A stretch of DNA of 64,000 nucleotides, taken from Actinophytocola gossypii (GTDB lineage: Bacteria > Actinomycetota > Actinomycetes > Mycobacteriales > Pseudonocardiaceae). Made by a program: the position numbers and the translations under genes. This document shows, one piece after another, positions 1 through 13,657 of the stretch. Position 1 is the stretch's first letter. Each line of letters opens with the position of its first letter. The stretch lies in NCBI RefSeq assembly GCF_025165815.1, contig NZ_JAFFZE010000019.1:124001-188000 (forward strand), read 5' to 3'. The notes below the pieces were generated by a model that was given only the letters and a program-made list of their open reading frames with translations, did not search any database and was not told the DNA's origin.

Positions 1-208
1 TCTTGATCTCGGGGCCGAACTCCTGCATCGCCCGCATCGAGCGGACCTGCTTCACGAACGGCTTGAACATGATCGCGCGCAGCGTGAAGACCAGGAACAT
101 GATGCCCAGCACCCACGAGATGCCGGACGCCTCACCGAAGACGTGCCCGAACACCCAGTGCCAGCACCACAGAATGAAGGACACGGGGTAGTAGATGAAG
201 TCGAGCAC
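1..208 (-). CDS. yidC: Membrane protein insertase YidC, N-terminal fragment (runs off window)
   Basis: This is the first 69 codons of the YidC/Oxa1 insertase, which places proteins into the cytoplasmic membrane alone or with SecYEG. The gene starts at a GTG (206-208) and is cut by the window edge. The visible residues begin LDFIYYPVSFILWCWH, a first membrane segment, then an amphipathic stretch with ..IMFKPFVKQVRSMRAMQEF.., which is typical of short actinobacterial YidC. It is the last gene of the minus-strand set rpmH-rnpA-yidD-yidC and starts 3 bp after the yidD stop, so it is very likely co-transcribed. Identity is supported both by the residues and by the conserved position next to the origin. 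Confidence 0.9.
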   Translation of the reverse strand, partial: MLDFIYYPVSFILWCWHWVFGHVFGEASGISWVLGIMFLVFTLRAIMFKPFVKQVRSMRAMQEFGPEIK

Positions 209-211
209 GAG

Positions 212-502
212 CTACTCCTTGGGGAGGGTTTCGGTCACGTCGTGCCGGCGCGGCGGCACCGGGTCGTACCCACCGGGATGCCAGGGACCGCAGCGCAACA
301 GGCGGCGCACGGTGAGGTAGAAGCCGCGGAGCGCGCCGTGGGTGGTCAGGGCCTCGACGGCATAGGCGCTGCAGCTCGGCTCGAACCGGCAGGTCGGCGG
401 AAGCACCGGCGAGATCCACGCGCGGTACAGCTTGACCGGCGCCAGCAGGACGCGGGCCGGAATTCCGGGTCGACGCTCAGGCACGACATCCCGGTCATGC
501 AT
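212..502 (-). CDS. yidD: Membrane protein insertion efficiency factor YidD
   Basis: YidD is a small membrane-associated protein that helps YidC-dependent insertion. The 96-residue product carries the family signature: [20 protein letters not shown] followed by YAVEAL and a second cysteine block [15 protein letters not shown] chose the ATG at 500-502. An in-frame GTG at 509-511 overlaps the rnpA stop as GTGA and would add three residues; neither start has a clear ribosome-binding site. The long upstream extension of the frame is the rnpA shadow. The gene lies between rnpA and yidC in the canonical operon. Confidence 0.88.
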   Translation of the reverse strand: MHDRDVVPERRPGIPARVLLAPVKLYRAWISPVLPPTCRFEPSCSAYAVEALTTHGALRGFYLTVRRLLRCGPWHPGGYDPVPPRRHDVTETLPKE

Positions 503-507
503 GAGAG

Positions 508-894
508 TCACGAGGCACCACCACTGTCCGTACCGGCGAGCCGCAACGTCCGCAGCGCGGAGTCGAGGTCGTTGCCGAGCTCGGCGCTCGCCGCCTCGGC
601 AGCGGGCGGCAGCGCACGGACGACCAACGTGCAACCGGGCCGGACGGTTCCCAGCCGGTCGCGGAGGAGGTGACGCAGCCGCCGCGTGACGCGGTGGCGG
701 ACGACCGAGTTCCCCACGACCTTGCCGACGACGAAGCCGACCCTGGTCGACCCGGGCGCGGGCACGCCGAGCCGGGCGACCTCCTCGGCCGTGATGGCAT
801 GTACGACGAGCCGTGGCCGGCCGGCACGCCGGCCCTTCCTGGTCACCAGCCGAAAGTTGTCGCTACCGGTCAGCCGAGCGGACGCGGGGAGCAC
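508..894 (-). CDS. rnpA: Ribonuclease P protein component
   Basis: This is the protein subunit of RNase P, which binds the catalytic RNA and removes tRNA 5' leaders. At 128 residues from GTG 892-894 it has the usual family length. It begins [21 protein letters not shown], the normal RnpA N-terminus, and contains the RNR-type basic motif [17 protein letters not shown], which contacts RNA. The open frame extends upstream to 1140, but that part only overlaps rpmH in another frame, so I reject it. The gene starts 6 bp after the rpmH stop and its stop overlaps the GTG alternative start of yidD. Confidence 0.93.
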   Translation of the reverse strand: MLPASARLTGSDNFRLVTRKGRRAGRPRLVVHAITAEEVARLGVPAPGSTRVGFVVGKVVGNSVVRHRVTRRLRHLLRDRLGTVRPGCTLVVRALPPAAEAASAELGNDLDSALRTLRLAGTDSGGAS

Positions 895-899
895 GCAAT

Positions 900-1037
900 T
901 CAGGCGGAAAGGCGCTTGCGGCCCTTGCCACGGCGAGCCGTGATGATGGCCCGTCCGGCACGGGTGCGCATGCGCAGCCGGAACCCGTGGGTCCGCGCCC
1001 GGCGGCGGTTGTTCGGCTGGAAAGTACGCTTGCTCAC
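900..1037 (-). CDS. rpmH: 50S ribosomal protein L34
   Basis: L34 is a 45-residue, Arg/Lys-rich protein of the large ribosomal subunit. The sequence starts [18 protein letters not shown] and ends in RKRLSA, matching L34 almost residue for residue over the usual length. The start is GTG 1035-1037. An upstream in-frame start at 1109 would add a non-homologous leader. It is the first gene of the minus-strand rpmH-rnpA-yidD-yidC set and diverges from dnaA across a 419-bp spacer, the standard arrangement at bacterial origins. Confidence 0.96.
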   Translation of the reverse strand: MSKRTFQPNNRRRARTHGFRLRMRTRAGRAIITARRGKGRKRLSA

Positions 1038-1456
1038 GTGGGTCTCCCGGTACTGGCTCGCCAAGTTTCGCTGTCTCCGCCGGCGAACGGCGCGCGGAAT
1101 CGTACCCACACCTCGCGGGAGACCTTATGAGAGTACGCACCCCGGATCCGGCCGTTCAATCCGGGTGCCCTTTAGTACCGTTCGACGACACGCCGCGCAC
1201 GTCGGATCCTTGCTCGCCAACACGTCTTGTGGCATGGCCCGGCGCTTGTTAGCGTGCCATCTCCGGTTGGCCAGAGGGAGTGGGAGCCCTGCTGCGCCGC
1301 GAGGGTGAAACGGTGGAGTTGGTGGGTTGCTGCTGCGGTCCGTCCTGCCTTCGTGCACAGTTGTGGACAACCCTGTGGATGCCGCCCGTACGTTCGCGGG
1401 CCGAGGGCGAGGGGTTGGACATGACACACGGCCAACGAGGGGAGGGGAGCCCGTAG
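1038..1456. promoter_or_regulatory. Divergent rpmH/dnaA control region with a DnaA box
   Basis: No gene is seen in this 419-bp spacer. It must hold the promoters for rpmH (leftward) and dnaA (rightward). A DnaA box, TGTGGACAA, lies at 1362-1370, with a second partial match (CTGTGGAT) at 1373-1380. Their place upstream of dnaA fits autoregulation by DnaA or an origin-flanking role. The dnaA ribosome-binding site is GGAGGGGAG at 1441-1449. Exact -35/-10 elements could not be fixed with confidence. Confidence 0.6.
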
Positions 1457-3019
1457 GTGTCCGAGCAGCAGATGAACCTGGGTGTGGTCTGGGAGCAGGT
1501 CGTGCGGGAGCTGTCCGCCGGCACACTGTCTCCGAAGCAGCGAGCGTGGATGCGGGTCACCCGCCCCATCGGGTTGCTGGACGGCACCGCCCTGCTCGGC
1601 GCACCGAGCGACTTCGCCAAGGACGCGATCGAGCGCGAGCTCCGCGGCCCCATCACCGACGCGCTGTCCCGCCGGCTCGGCCGCGCGGTGTCGCTCGCGG
1701 TCAAGGTCGACAACGTCACCCCGACGGTCACCCCGTCGATGGCCACCACACCGGTCCCGCCGGCCGGTGGTCCCGCGAACGGCGACGGCATGGTGGACGC
1801 GTTCGCCGACACCACGATCCTGCCCGCGATCACCGACGGCACGCCCGACGGCGACTCCGACAGCGACGAGGTGGACGAGGAGGGCGACGCGCTCGCCACC
1901 GTGCACGAGATCTGGCCCCCGTTCGCCGGCGGCCAGCCCGCGAGCGGCCAGCCGTTCACCGCGCCGGCCCAGCCGCAGACCTCCAAGACACGGCTGAACG
2001 AGAAGTACACGTTCGACACGTTCGTCATCGGCGCCTCCAACCGGTTCGCGCACGCGGCAGCGGTCGCCGTCGCCGAGGCGCCGGCCCGCGCGTACAACCC
2101 GCTGTTCATCTGGGGGGAGTCCGGGCTCGGCAAGACCCACCTGCTGCACGCGGTCGGTCACTACGCGCAGCGGCTGTTCCCCGGCATGCGGGTGCGGTAC
2201 GTGTCGACCGAGGAGTTCACCAACGACTTCATCAACTCGCTGCGCGACGACCGCAAGGTCGCGTTCCAGCGGCGGTACCGCGACATCGACATCCTGCTGG
2301 TCGACGACATCCAGTTCCTGGAGGGCAAGGAAGGCACCCAGGAGGAGTTCTTCCACACCTTCAACACCCTGCACAACGCGAACAAGCAGATCGTGGTCTC
2401 CTCCGACCGGCCGCCCAAGCGCCTGGAGACCCTGGAGGACCGGCTGCGCACCCGCTTCGAGTGGGGCCTGATCACCGACATCCAGCCGCCAGAGCTGGAG
2501 ACCCGGATCGCCATCCTGCGCAAGAAGGCCGCGCAGGACCGGCTGAACGCGCCGGCCGAGGTGCTGGAGTTCATCGCCGCCCGGATCGAGCACAACATCC
2601 GCGAGCTGGAGGGCGCGCTGATCCGGGTGACCGCGTTCGCGTCGCTGAACCAGCAGCCGGTCGACGTCGGTCTGGCCGAGATCGTGCTGCGCGACCTGAT
2701 CCCGGACTCGCAGGTGCCGGAGATCAGCGCGACCACGATCATGGCGGTCACCGCGGAGTTCTTCTCAGTATCACTGGACGACCTCTGCGGGCCGGGTAAG
2801 ACCAAGGCGCTCGCCGGGGCCCGGCAGATCTCCATGTATCTGTGCCGGGAGCTGACCGACCTGTCGCTGCCGAAGATCGGGCAGACGTTCGGCGGCCGGG
2901 ACCACACGACGGTCATGCACGCGGAGAAGAAGATCCGCAAGGAGATGGCCGAGCGACGCCGGGTCTACGACCAGGTGCAGGAGCTCACCTCGCGCATCAA
3001 GCAGCGCGCCCGCGGCTGA
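1457..3019 (+). CDS. dnaA: Chromosomal replication initiator protein DnaA
   Basis: DnaA is the AAA+ ATPase that binds DnaA boxes, opens oriC and loads the helicase. The 520-residue protein has the four expected parts: an N-terminal domain (about 1-90), a Pro/acidic variable linker (about 95-175), the AAA+ core with Walker [10 protein letters not shown] near residue 220 and Walker [10 protein letters not shown] near 280, and the C-terminal DNA-binding domain with signature [15 protein letters not shown] near 480. The GTG start follows the Shine-Dalgarno sequence GGAGGGGAG by 7 bp. The gene is followed by the box-rich origin spacer and dnaN. Confidence 0.98.
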   Translation: MSEQQMNLGVVWEQVVRELSAGTLSPKQRAWMRVTRPIGLLDGTALLGAPSDFAKDAIERELRGPITDALSRRLGRAVSLAVKVDNVTPTVTPSMATTPVPPAGGPANGDGMVDAFADTTILPAITDGTPDGDSDSDEVDEEGDALATVHEIWPPFAGGQPASGQPFTAPAQPQTSKTRLNEKYTFDTFVIGASNRFAHAAAVAVAEAPARAYNPLFIWGESGLGKTHLLHAVGHYAQRLFPGMRVRYVSTEEFTNDFINSLRDDRKVAFQRRYRDIDILLVDDIQFLEGKEGTQEEFFHTFNTLHNANKQIVVSSDRPPKRLETLEDRLRTRFEWGLITDIQPPELETRIAILRKKAAQDRLNAPAEVLEFIAARIEHNIRELEGALIRVTAFASLNQQPVDVGLAEIVLRDLIPDSQVPEISATTIMAVTAEFFSVSLDDLCGPGKTKALAGARQISMYLCRELTDLSLPKIGQTFGGRDHTTVMHAEKKIRKEMAERRRVYDQVQELTSRIKQRARG

Positions 3020-3509
3020 CGCCGCCCTCCGCTCGCGGCACCGATTTCCGTTGTCCCACAGGCAACTTCGCGCCTCCCTCACCCGGAAAGGGGACAAAAG
3101 TGCTCCCCAACCCTGTGCATGGCCTGGGTACGAAGGGGTATCCCGCTGGGGAGCGTCCCGTGGACAACTGTGGGCGGAATGTGGACAACCATGACGCCTC
3201 CGCGAACCATCCACGGGCGGCCCGAGTTGTCCACGGGATCCGTGCCAGGTTCATCCACACCGCGCCGCACGTTCTGACGTGCGCGAACGAGGGGTATCCA
3301 CACAACCCACAGCCCCTACTACTACGGCTGTCTTTCTCTCTTCATAGATGTTCACAAAGAAAAAACAGGGGTCGCGAGTCGAGCGCGCCGGACGCGCTCC
3401 GGGACACCGACGGCACCGTGGCCCCGAGTACCGCGCTCGGCCGGGAAGCCGTACGGTGGCGTTCTACGAGAGCACTCGCGGCTCCTCCTCGTGTCTGGAA
3501 AGGACAGTC
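3020..3509. other. oriC: Chromosomal origin of replication oriC (dnaA-dnaN spacer)
   Basis: This 490-bp spacer carries many DnaA-box-like 9-mers in both orientations: CGTGGACAA 3159-3167, TGTGGACAA 3180-3188, TTGTCCACG 3227-3235, TCATCCACA 3251-3259 and GTATCCACA 3294-3302, plus weaker matches such as TTGTCCCACA at 3051-3060. An AT-richer stretch around 3316-3368 (CTTTCTCTCTTCATAGATG, then AAAGAAAAAACAG) lies next to the last box and is the best candidate for the unwinding element. The position between dnaA and dnaN is the usual actinobacterial oriC. A GGAAAGGA ribosome-binding site precedes dnaN. Box calls are by eye and strand melting is inferred. Confidence 0.88.
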
Positions 3510-4637
3510 ATGAAGATCCGCGTCGAGCGCGACGGTCTCGCCGACGCCGTCGCCTGGGTGGCTCGGTCGCTGCCGTCCCGACCCCCGGTCCCGGTCCTTG
3601 GCGGGATCCTGTTGGACGCCAGCAACTCCGACGCACTGACCATCTCCGGATTCGACTACGAGGTCTCGGCCACGGTCGGAGTCGCGGCGACGGTGGCCGA
3701 CGGCGGTCGCACGCTCGTCTCCGGCCGGCTGCTCGCGGACATCACCAAAGCCCTGCCCGCGCAACCGGTCGAGATCATGGTCGACGGCGCCCGCGTGTCG
3801 ATCACGTGTGGCAGCGCGAAGTTCAGCCTGCCGACGATGCCGGTCGAGGACTACCCGCAGCTGCCGGCGATGCCGCCGCACGCGGGCGAACTCCCGGGCG
3901 AGGTGTTCGGCCTCGCGGTCAGCCAGGTCGCCGTCGCGGCCGGCAAGGACGACACGCTGCCGATGCTCACCGGCGTGCGGCTGGAGATCAACGGCGACAA
4001 GCTCACCCTCGTCGCGACCGACCGGTTCCGGCTCGCCATGCGCGAGTTCGAGTGGAAGCCCGCCCCGAGCATGACCGAGACCGGCGAGGTCGCCGTGCTG
4101 GTGCCGGCGCGCACGCTCGCCGAGGCGGCCAAGGCGCTCGGCACCGCCGGCAAGACCGTCGAGATCGCCCACGGCGACGGGCTGATCGGCCTGTCCGGCT
4201 CCGGGCGCCGCACCACCAGCCGGCTGCTGGACACCGAGTTCCCCCGGTACCGCCAGCTGCTGCCGTCCGAGCAGACCGCGGCCGCGATCATCGACGTCGC
4301 CCCGCTCGTCGAGGCGATCAAGCGCGTGTCGCTGGTGGCCGAGCGCGGCACCCAGGTCCGGCTCGAGTTCTCCGAGTCCGGGCTGAAGCTCTCCGCGGGC
4401 GGCGACGACGAGGGCAGCGCGGAGGAGGAGCTCGGCGTCGAGTACACCGGCGAGCCGGTGACGATCGCGTTCAACCCGACGTTCCTGCAGGAGGGGCTCG
4501 GCGCGCTGCACGCCGACCGGGCCGAGCTGTCGTTCACCACCCCGAGCCGGCCGGCGCTGATCAAGCCGGTCGACGACGAGGGCAACGTGGTTCCCGGATA
4601 CCTGCACCTGCTGATGCCGGTGCGCCTTCCCGGCTGA
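3510..4637 (+). CDS. dnaN: DNA polymerase III beta subunit (sliding clamp)
   Basis: This is the ring-shaped processivity clamp of the replicase. The 375-residue protein starts [20 protein letters not shown], a classic DnaN N-terminus, and has the three-fold beta-clamp layout. It ends in the conserved ..[12 protein letters not shown] tail that forms part of the protein-binding pocket. The ATG at 3510 follows GGAAAGGA. The frame stays open back to 3348 inside oriC, but that part lacks homology and a ribosome-binding site. dnaN is followed after 19 bp by gnd. Confidence 0.97.
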   Translation: MKIRVERDGLADAVAWVARSLPSRPPVPVLGGILLDASNSDALTISGFDYEVSATVGVAATVADGGRTLVSGRLLADITKALPAQPVEIMVDGARVSITCGSAKFSLPTMPVEDYPQLPAMPPHAGELPGEVFGLAVSQVAVAAGKDDTLPMLTGVRLEINGDKLTLVATDRFRLAMREFEWKPAPSMTETGEVAVLVPARTLAEAAKALGTAGKTVEIAHGDGLIGLSGSGRRTTSRLLDTEFPRYRQLLPSEQTAAAIIDVAPLVEAIKRVSLVAERGTQVRLEFSESGLKLSAGGDDEGSAEEELGVEYTGEPVTIAFNPTFLQEGLGALHADRAELSFTTPSRPALIKPVDDEGNVVPGYLHLLMPVRLPG

Positions 4638-4656
4638 CCAACCAGAAGGGACGCCA

Positions 4657-5583
4657 GTGCCAACGAACGTTCAGCTCGGTCTCGTCGGTCTCGGCAAGAT
4701 GGGCTTCAACATGCGCGACCGGGTGCGCGCGGCGGGCCACGAGGTGGTCGGCTACGACCGCAACCCGGAGGTCACCGACGTCGGCTCGCTGGCGGAGCTG
4801 GTCGAGCGCCTCGCCGCGCCGCGGCTGGTCTGGGTGATGGTGCCGGCCGGCGACCCGACCCGGCAGACGATCGCCGAACTGGCCGAGCTGCTCGACGAGG
4901 GCGACCTGGTGGTCGACGGCGGCAACTCGCGGTTCACCGACGACCAGCTCAACTCCGAGCTGCTCGACTCGAAGGGCGTCGGCTACCTCGACTGCGGGGT
5001 GTCCGGCGGCGTGTGGGGTCGGGAGAACGGCTACGCGCTGATGGTCGGCGGCACGGCCGAGCACGTCGAGCAGGCGATGCCGGTCTTCGACGCGCTGCGG
5101 CCGGAGGGTCCGCGCGAGGAGGGCTTCGCGCACGCCGGCGGCGTCGGCGCCGGCCACTACGCGAAGATGATTCACAACGGCATCGAGTACGGGCTGATGC
5201 AGGCCTACGCCGAGGGCTTCGAGCTGCTCGAGGCGGCGAAGGTCATCGAGGACGTGCCGTCGGTGATCAAGGCCTGGCAGCGCGGCACGGTCGTCCGGTC
5301 CTGGCTGCTCGACCTGCTGGTGCGCGCACTGGACTCCGACCCGGAGCTGGACGACCTGCGCGGCTACGTCGAGGACTCGGGCGAGGGCCGGTGGACCGTC
5401 GAGGAGGCGATCAACCTCGCGGTGCCGGCGCCGGTGATCTCGGCCGCGCTGTTCTCGCGGTTCCGCTCCCGCCAGGAGGACTCCCCGGCGATGCGCGCGG
5501 TGGCCTCGCTGCGCAACCAGTTCGGCGGGCACGCGGTGCAGCACGCCGGGCCGACCTCGGGTTCGGGCACCACCCAGGGCTGA
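4657..5583 (+). CDS. gnd: 6-phosphogluconate dehydrogenase (decarboxylating), short type
   Basis: This enzyme of the oxidative pentose phosphate pathway converts 6-phosphogluconate to ribulose 5-phosphate and CO2, making a reduced nicotinamide cofactor. The 308-residue length marks the short, roughly 300-residue branch, which is often NAD-dependent, rather than the 470-residue enterobacterial form. Visible motifs are the Rossmann loop GLVGLGKMGFNM (residues 8-19), the substrate loop DCGVSGGVWGRENGYALM near 111, and the catalytic lysine region HYAKMIHNGIEYG near 167. The GTG start follows AGAAGGGA. Its place between dnaN and recF is shared by many actinomycetes; co-transcription with replication genes is likely, but no functional link is shown. 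Confidence 0.93.
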   Translation: MPTNVQLGLVGLGKMGFNMRDRVRAAGHEVVGYDRNPEVTDVGSLAELVERLAAPRLVWVMVPAGDPTRQTIAELAELLDEGDLVVDGGNSRFTDDQLNSELLDSKGVGYLDCGVSGGVWGRENGYALMVGGTAEHVEQAMPVFDALRPEGPREEGFAHAGGVGAGHYAKMIHNGIEYGLMQAYAEGFELLEAAKVIEDVPSVIKAWQRGTVVRSWLLDLLVRALDSDPELDDLRGYVEDSGEGRWTVEEAINLAVPAPVISAALFSRFRSRQEDSPAMRAVASLRNQFGGHAVQHAGPTSGSGTTQG

Positions 5584-5586
5584 CGG

Positions 5587-6741
5587 GTGCGGGTCAGCCA
5601 CCTCCAGGTCTCCGACTTCCGGTCGTGGGAGCACGCGGACCTGGAGCTGGAGCCGGGCGCGAACGTCCTCGTCGGGCGGAACGGCCAGGGCAAGACGAAC
5701 CTGGTCGAGGCCGTCGGGTACGCGGCGACGCTCGGCTCGCACCGGGTCGCGACCGACCTGCCGCTGATCCGGCACGGGTGCCCGCGGGCGATCGTGCGGG
5801 TGGCGGTGGTCCACGACGGGCGCGAGCTGACGATCGAGCTGGAGATCACGTCGGGGAAGGCCAACCGGGCACGGGTGAACCGGGCGCCGATGCCGCGGAC
5901 CCGCGACGTGCTCGGCATCCTGCGCACGGTGTTGTTCGCGCCGGAGGACCTGGCGCTGGTGCGCGGGGACCCCGGCGAGCGGCGGCGGTTCCTCGACGAG
6001 CTGCTGGTGTTGCGCGCGCCCCGGTACGCCGGCGTGCGTGCGGACTACGACCGGGTACTGCGGCAGCGCAACGCCCTGCTCAAGTCGTCCGGGCACGCCC
6101 GGCGCGCGGGGTCGCGGGGGGACATCGGCACGCTGGACGTGTGGGACGGGCACCTGGCCCGGCACGGCGCCGAGCTGCTGGGTGCGCGGCTGGACCTGGT
6201 CGCGGACCTCGGCGACCACGTCACCGCGGGCTACGCGGGGGTCGCGCCGGAGAGCCGTCCGGCGCACATCGGCTACCGCTCGTCGATCGCCGACTCGTTC
6301 CCGGCGGAGTACGGCACGCCCGGAACTCGCGCGGACCGGGAGGTCCTGCACGACGCGTTGCTCGCCGCGATGGTCGCCGGCCGGGACGCCGAGTTGGAGC
6401 GCGGGGTGAGCCTGGTCGGCCCGCACCGCGACGAGCTGGAGCTGACCCTCGCCGACCTGCCGGCCAAGGGGTACGCGAGCCACGGCGAGTCGTGGTCGTT
6501 CGCGCTCGCGCTGCGGCTGGGGTCCTACGAGTTGCTGCGTGCGGACGGTAACGAGCCGGTGCTGGTGCTCGACGACGTGTTCGCCGAGCTGGACCGGCGA
6601 CGGCGCAGGCGGCTCGCCGAGGTGGCGGCGGCCGCGGAGCAGGTTCTGGTGACCGCGGCGGTGGAGGAGGACGTCCCGGACGAGCTCGTCGGCGCCCGGT
6701 TCATGGTAGCGGAGGGAAAGGTGGCTCGTCACCATGAGTGA
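5587..6741 (+). CDS. recF: DNA replication and repair protein RecF
   Basis: RecF is an SMC-like ATPase that helps load RecA on gapped DNA with RecO and RecR. The 384-residue product begins [19 protein letters not shown], has Walker [10 protein letters not shown] near residue 31, an ABC-type signature region around [12 protein letters not shown], and Walker [14 protein letters not shown] near 325. The GTG start lies 3 bp after the gnd stop and the 3' end overlaps dciA by 8 bp, so translation of the three genes is probably coupled. Length and motifs match the family throughout. Confidence 0.96.
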   Translation: MRVSHLQVSDFRSWEHADLELEPGANVLVGRNGQGKTNLVEAVGYAATLGSHRVATDLPLIRHGCPRAIVRVAVVHDGRELTIELEITSGKANRARVNRAPMPRTRDVLGILRTVLFAPEDLALVRGDPGERRRFLDELLVLRAPRYAGVRADYDRVLRQRNALLKSSGHARRAGSRGDIGTLDVWDGHLARHGAELLGARLDLVADLGDHVTAGYAGVAPESRPAHIGYRSSIADSFPAEYGTPGTRADREVLHDALLAAMVAGRDAELERGVSLVGPHRDELELTLADLPAKGYASHGESWSFALALRLGSYELLRADGNEPVLVLDDVFAELDRRRRRRLAEVAAAAEQVLVTAAVEEDVPDELVGARFMVAEGKVARHHE

Positions 6742-7399
6742 AGAGGGTCGTCCCACAACTGGGGACAAACCTGTGGATAGTGTGGATAACGCGGACGCTC
6801 CGCGTGCAGGCGAGCCCGATTTTGCCGGTCTGAACACCCGAAAGGGCGATGCGAGCGATCAAGCCACGCGTTCCACTACGGACGGTGACTATCCACAGCT
6901 CCGCGGGTCCGACCTGGCCCGGGCCGCGCTGCAGGCCGCCAAGGACGCCTCCGGTGGCCAGCCGCGCACGCCGAACAAGCAGGCCAAGCGCGGTTTCGGC
7001 ACGTCGCGACGGCGCCGCCGCTGGTCCGGCGCGCGGGCGGACGAACGCGACCCGCAGCCGCTCGGCCGGCTCGTGTCCCGGGTCTCCACCGAACGCGGCT
7101 GGGCCGGCGAGCTGGCGACCGGCCGGCTGTTCGGCAGGTGGGCGGCGATCGTCGGCGAGGACGTCGCCGAGCACGCCCAGCCCGTGTCGCTGCGGGACAA
7201 GGAGCTCACCGTCCAGGCGGCGTCGACCGCCTGGGCCACCCAGCTGCGACTGCTGCAACGCCAGCTCATCGCGAAGATCGCGGCCGGTGTCGGCGACGGG
7301 GTGGTGACCCGGTTGAAGGTGCAGGGCCCGTCCGCGCCGAGCTGGCGGCACGGCACCCGGCACGTCCCGGGCCGCGGCCCGAGGGACACCTACGGGTGA
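6734..7399 (+). CDS. dciA: DciA family protein (DUF721), replicative helicase loader/operator
   Basis: DciA proteins interact with the replicative helicase DnaB in bacteria lacking the DnaC/DnaI loaders. The 221-residue product has a long disordered N-terminus (about 1-95, rich in Asp, Arg and Gly) followed by the DUF721 core (about 108-200) with [18 protein letters not shown] and [19 protein letters not shown]. The C-terminal tail is Arg- and Gly-rich. The start overlaps the recF end by 8 bp. The 5' coding part contains several DnaA-box-like sequences, listed separately. Its place between recF and gyrB is standard in actinobacteria. Confidence 0.9.
   Translation: MSEEGRPTTGDKPVDSVDNADAPRAGEPDFAGLNTRKGDASDQATRSTTDGDYPQLRGSDLARAALQAAKDASGGQPRTPNKQAKRGFGTSRRRRRWSGARADERDPQPLGRLVSRVSTERGWAGELATGRLFGRWAAIVGEDVAEHAQPVSLRDKELTVQAASTAWATQLRLLQRQLIAKIAAGVGDGVVTRLKVQGPSAPSWRHGTRHVPGRGPRDTYG
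6772..6897. promoter_or_regulatory. DnaA-box-like cluster inside the 5' end of dciA
   Basis: Within dciA there are TGTGGATAG (6772-6780) directly abutting TGTGGATAA (6781-6789), the latter a perfect DnaA box in reverse orientation, and CTATCCACA (6889-6897) in the opposite orientation. The weaker GGGGACAAA is at 6761-6769. The matching residues encode the disordered N-terminus of DciA, which may tolerate such a constraint. Binding by DnaA is inferred from the consensus only. Confidence 0.5.
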
Positions 7400-7528
7400 C
7401 GGCGCCCGGAAATTGTCGGATCGGGCTTTCGGGTACGGCCCAGGCGTCCGATCCCGCGCCGGTTCACGAGAGCGCGTCTGCGAGGAAGCTAGAGGTGTCC
7501 TTGCCCCACTTCTGCGCGGGCGCACCAG

Positions 7529-7534
7529 TACAAT
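7529..7534 (+). promoter_or_regulatory. Probable -10 element of the gyrB promoter
   Basis: TACAAT lies 46 bp upstream of the gyrB start in the 181-bp dciA-gyrB spacer. No strong -35 is spaced correctly: TTGCCC at 7501 is 22 bp away. The element is therefore a consensus-based call for a sigma-A-type or extended -10 promoter. A GAGGGAGA ribosome-binding site follows at 7564-7571. Confidence 0.4.
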
Positions 7535-7562
7535 CGACGTAGGGGAGTTCCGCCCGTCCTGA

Positions 7563-9551
<1,989 letters not shown>

Positions 9552-9624
9552 CCCACCCCGCTCCACACCACCATCCACACCCCGTCCCCAACGCCCCGCG
9601 CCGGTGACCAGCACTGATGCCGAG

Positions 9625-9652
9625 TTATCCACAACCAGGCCCGTTGTCCACA
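9625..9652. promoter_or_regulatory. Two consensus DnaA boxes in the gyrB-gyrA spacer
   Basis: TTATCCACA (9625-9633) and TTGTCCACA (9644-9652) are two consensus DnaA boxes in the same orientation, 19 bp apart start to start, with a degenerate inverse match (TGTGGATCA) at 9654-9662. They lie in the 391-bp spacer between gyrB and gyrA, where no gene is seen. The rest of the spacer is C-rich, then G-rich, with TAGACT hexamers at 9691-9696 and 9880-9885 as possible gyrA -10 elements. The sites could regulate gyrA or titrate DnaA; both are inference. Confidence 0.6.
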
Positions 9653-9802
9653 TGTGGATCACGCGCCCTTCCCCAACCCCCACCAGCCGGTAGACTGGCA
9701 AGGCGGGACGCCCCCGGGATCGGGTGGGGGTTGGTCTCTGGGGGGCGCGCGCGAAAGACCGCTGTCGGGGCTGGTTGGGTGGCGGGGATTCGGGCTCGTG
9801 GT

Positions 9803-9828
9803 GGGGGTGTGGGGGTCGGGTGGCCGGG
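9803..9828 (+). other. G-quadruplex-capable G-runs in the gyrA leader
   Basis: Four G-runs (9803-9807, 9811-9815, 9818-9820 and 9826-9828) separated by 2-5-base loops lie on the non-template strand, about 115 bp before the gyrA start. If transcription starts at the upstream TAGACT element (9691-9696), these runs would be in the mRNA leader. This is a pattern call from the sequence; the region around it (9710-9845) is generally G-rich. Confidence 0.4.
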
Positions 9829-9942
9829 CTGGTCCAGAGGGCTCAGCGTGCCTTGCACATCTGTTCTGACCAGCACAGATAGACTGCATTGGTTACCAGC
9901 GTCTCGTCGATCGCGCTGGTCTGCGGAAGGAAGCTTCACGTC

Positions 9943-12546
<2,604 letters not shown>

Positions 12547-12591
12547 CCAGCACAACGGAACACGACGACGGAAGACACGTAGGGGACCCTC

Positions 12592-13602
12592 GTGACACCA
12601 CCTGACAAGTCCGGAAGCACTGGGCAGAACCCGGAGCGCGAGTCGGAGCGACCGTCCGGCATCGCCACCGACGGCCAAGCTCAGCCGGCCGAGCAGGCGT
12701 CCGAGGGCCCCGGCGAGCCCAACGGCTCGACCGCTGCCAGCAACTCCACCGGTTCCGGCGCCGCCGGCTCCTCGGACGGTTCGGCCGCCGCGGACCGTCC
12801 CGCCGGTTCCGGCGGCTCCACGGGTACCGACGAGCCGACCACCCGCACCGTGAGCGCCGCGAACCCCGCGAACCCCGAGGATCTCGAGCTCAGCCACGGA
12901 AGCACCCCGCCGCCGTGGCAGCGGGTACCGAACGAGCAGCAGGCGTCGAGCCGGCAGCAGCCCCCGCCGCTGAACCAACAGCCCGGCCAACGCACCATGC
13001 CGGTCTCCCAGCCGCCCGGCGAGACCACCGTCTCGGTCGAACGCCCCGCCGTCACCGGCACCGGCGCCGCCCGCCTGTTCGCCGAGGGCGCGGGCCTGCC
13101 CACCGCCGCCACCACCCCGCCGAACACCGGCCAGGGCCGCACCACCGTCCACCTCGACGCCGGCAACCCGTCCAGCGGCGCCATGCGGGTCGGCGCGGCC
13201 GCGACCCCGAGCGCCCTGCGCCGCCCCGGCCGCGGTCCGCGCCGGGCCAACCTGCAGATCAAGCGGTTCGACCCGTGGTCGGTGCTCAAGCTGTCGCTGG
13301 TGCTGTCCGTGGCGCTGTTCTTCGTGTGGCTGGTCGCAGTCGGCGTGCTCTACGCCGTCCTCGACGGCATGGGCGTGTGGGACAAGCTGAACGGCATCTC
13401 CAGCGAGATCCTCCAGCCCGCCGACGACGGCGGTGCCTCGGATCCGCTCATCAGCGCCGGCCGCGTGTTCGGCGTGGCCGCCATCATCGGCGCGGTGAAC
13501 ATCGTGCTGTTCAGCGCGCTCGCCACGGTAGGGGCGTTCATCTACAACGTCTCCGCCGACCTGGCCGGCGGCCTCGAGGTCACCCTGGCGGAACGAGAGT
13601 GA
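12592..13602 (+). CDS. DUF3566 domain membrane protein (Rv0007-like)
   Basis: This actinobacterial membrane protein of unknown function is almost always encoded just after gyrA. The first 220 residues are disordered and rich in Ser, Thr, Pro, Gln and Gly. The conserved DUF3566 part begins [20 protein letters not shown] and contains two membrane helices (about 232-255 and 298-325), ending in [13 protein letters not shown]. The start is GTG with AGGGGAC upstream, 45 bp after the gyrA stop, so it may share the gyrA transcript. The long soluble N-terminus is predicted to be cytoplasmic; its role is not known. Confidence 0.88.
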   Translation: MTPPDKSGSTGQNPERESERPSGIATDGQAQPAEQASEGPGEPNGSTAASNSTGSGAAGSSDGSAAADRPAGSGGSTGTDEPTTRTVSAANPANPEDLELSHGSTPPPWQRVPNEQQASSRQQPPPLNQQPGQRTMPVSQPPGETTVSVERPAVTGTGAARLFAEGAGLPTAATTPPNTGQGRTTVHLDAGNPSSGAMRVGAAATPSALRRPGRGPRRANLQIKRFDPWSVLKLSLVLSVALFFVWLVAVGVLYAVLDGMGVWDKLNGISSEILQPADDGGASDPLISAGRVFGVAAIIGAVNIVLFSALATVGAFIYNVSADLAGGLEVTLAERE

Positions 13603-13611
13603 CGGGGCCTG

Positions 13612-13640
13612 TGTGAGCCCCCGCGAACCCGTGCGATAAG
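13612..13640 (+). promoter_or_regulatory. Possible promoter of tRNA-Ile
   Basis: GATAAG at 13635-13640 resembles a -10 hexamer, with TGTGAG at 13612-13617 a weak -35 at 17-bp spacing. The tRNA begins 17 bp after the -10. The call rests on position and partial consensus. Confidence 0.35.
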
Positions 13641-13657
13641 CTTCGTCTCGCTGTTGA

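Noticed and set aside
894-1140. Upstream extension of rnpA over rpmH
   Set aside because: It overlaps the L34 gene in another frame and has no RnpA homology.
3348-3509. Upstream extension of dnaN into oriC
   Set aside because: Residues are unlike DnaN and the clear ATG with ribosome-binding site lies at 3510.
4561-6837. Long minus-strand frame opposite gnd, recF and dciA
   Set aside because: It is a GC-rich shadow of the plus-strand genes with biased, repetitive composition and no recognisable domain.
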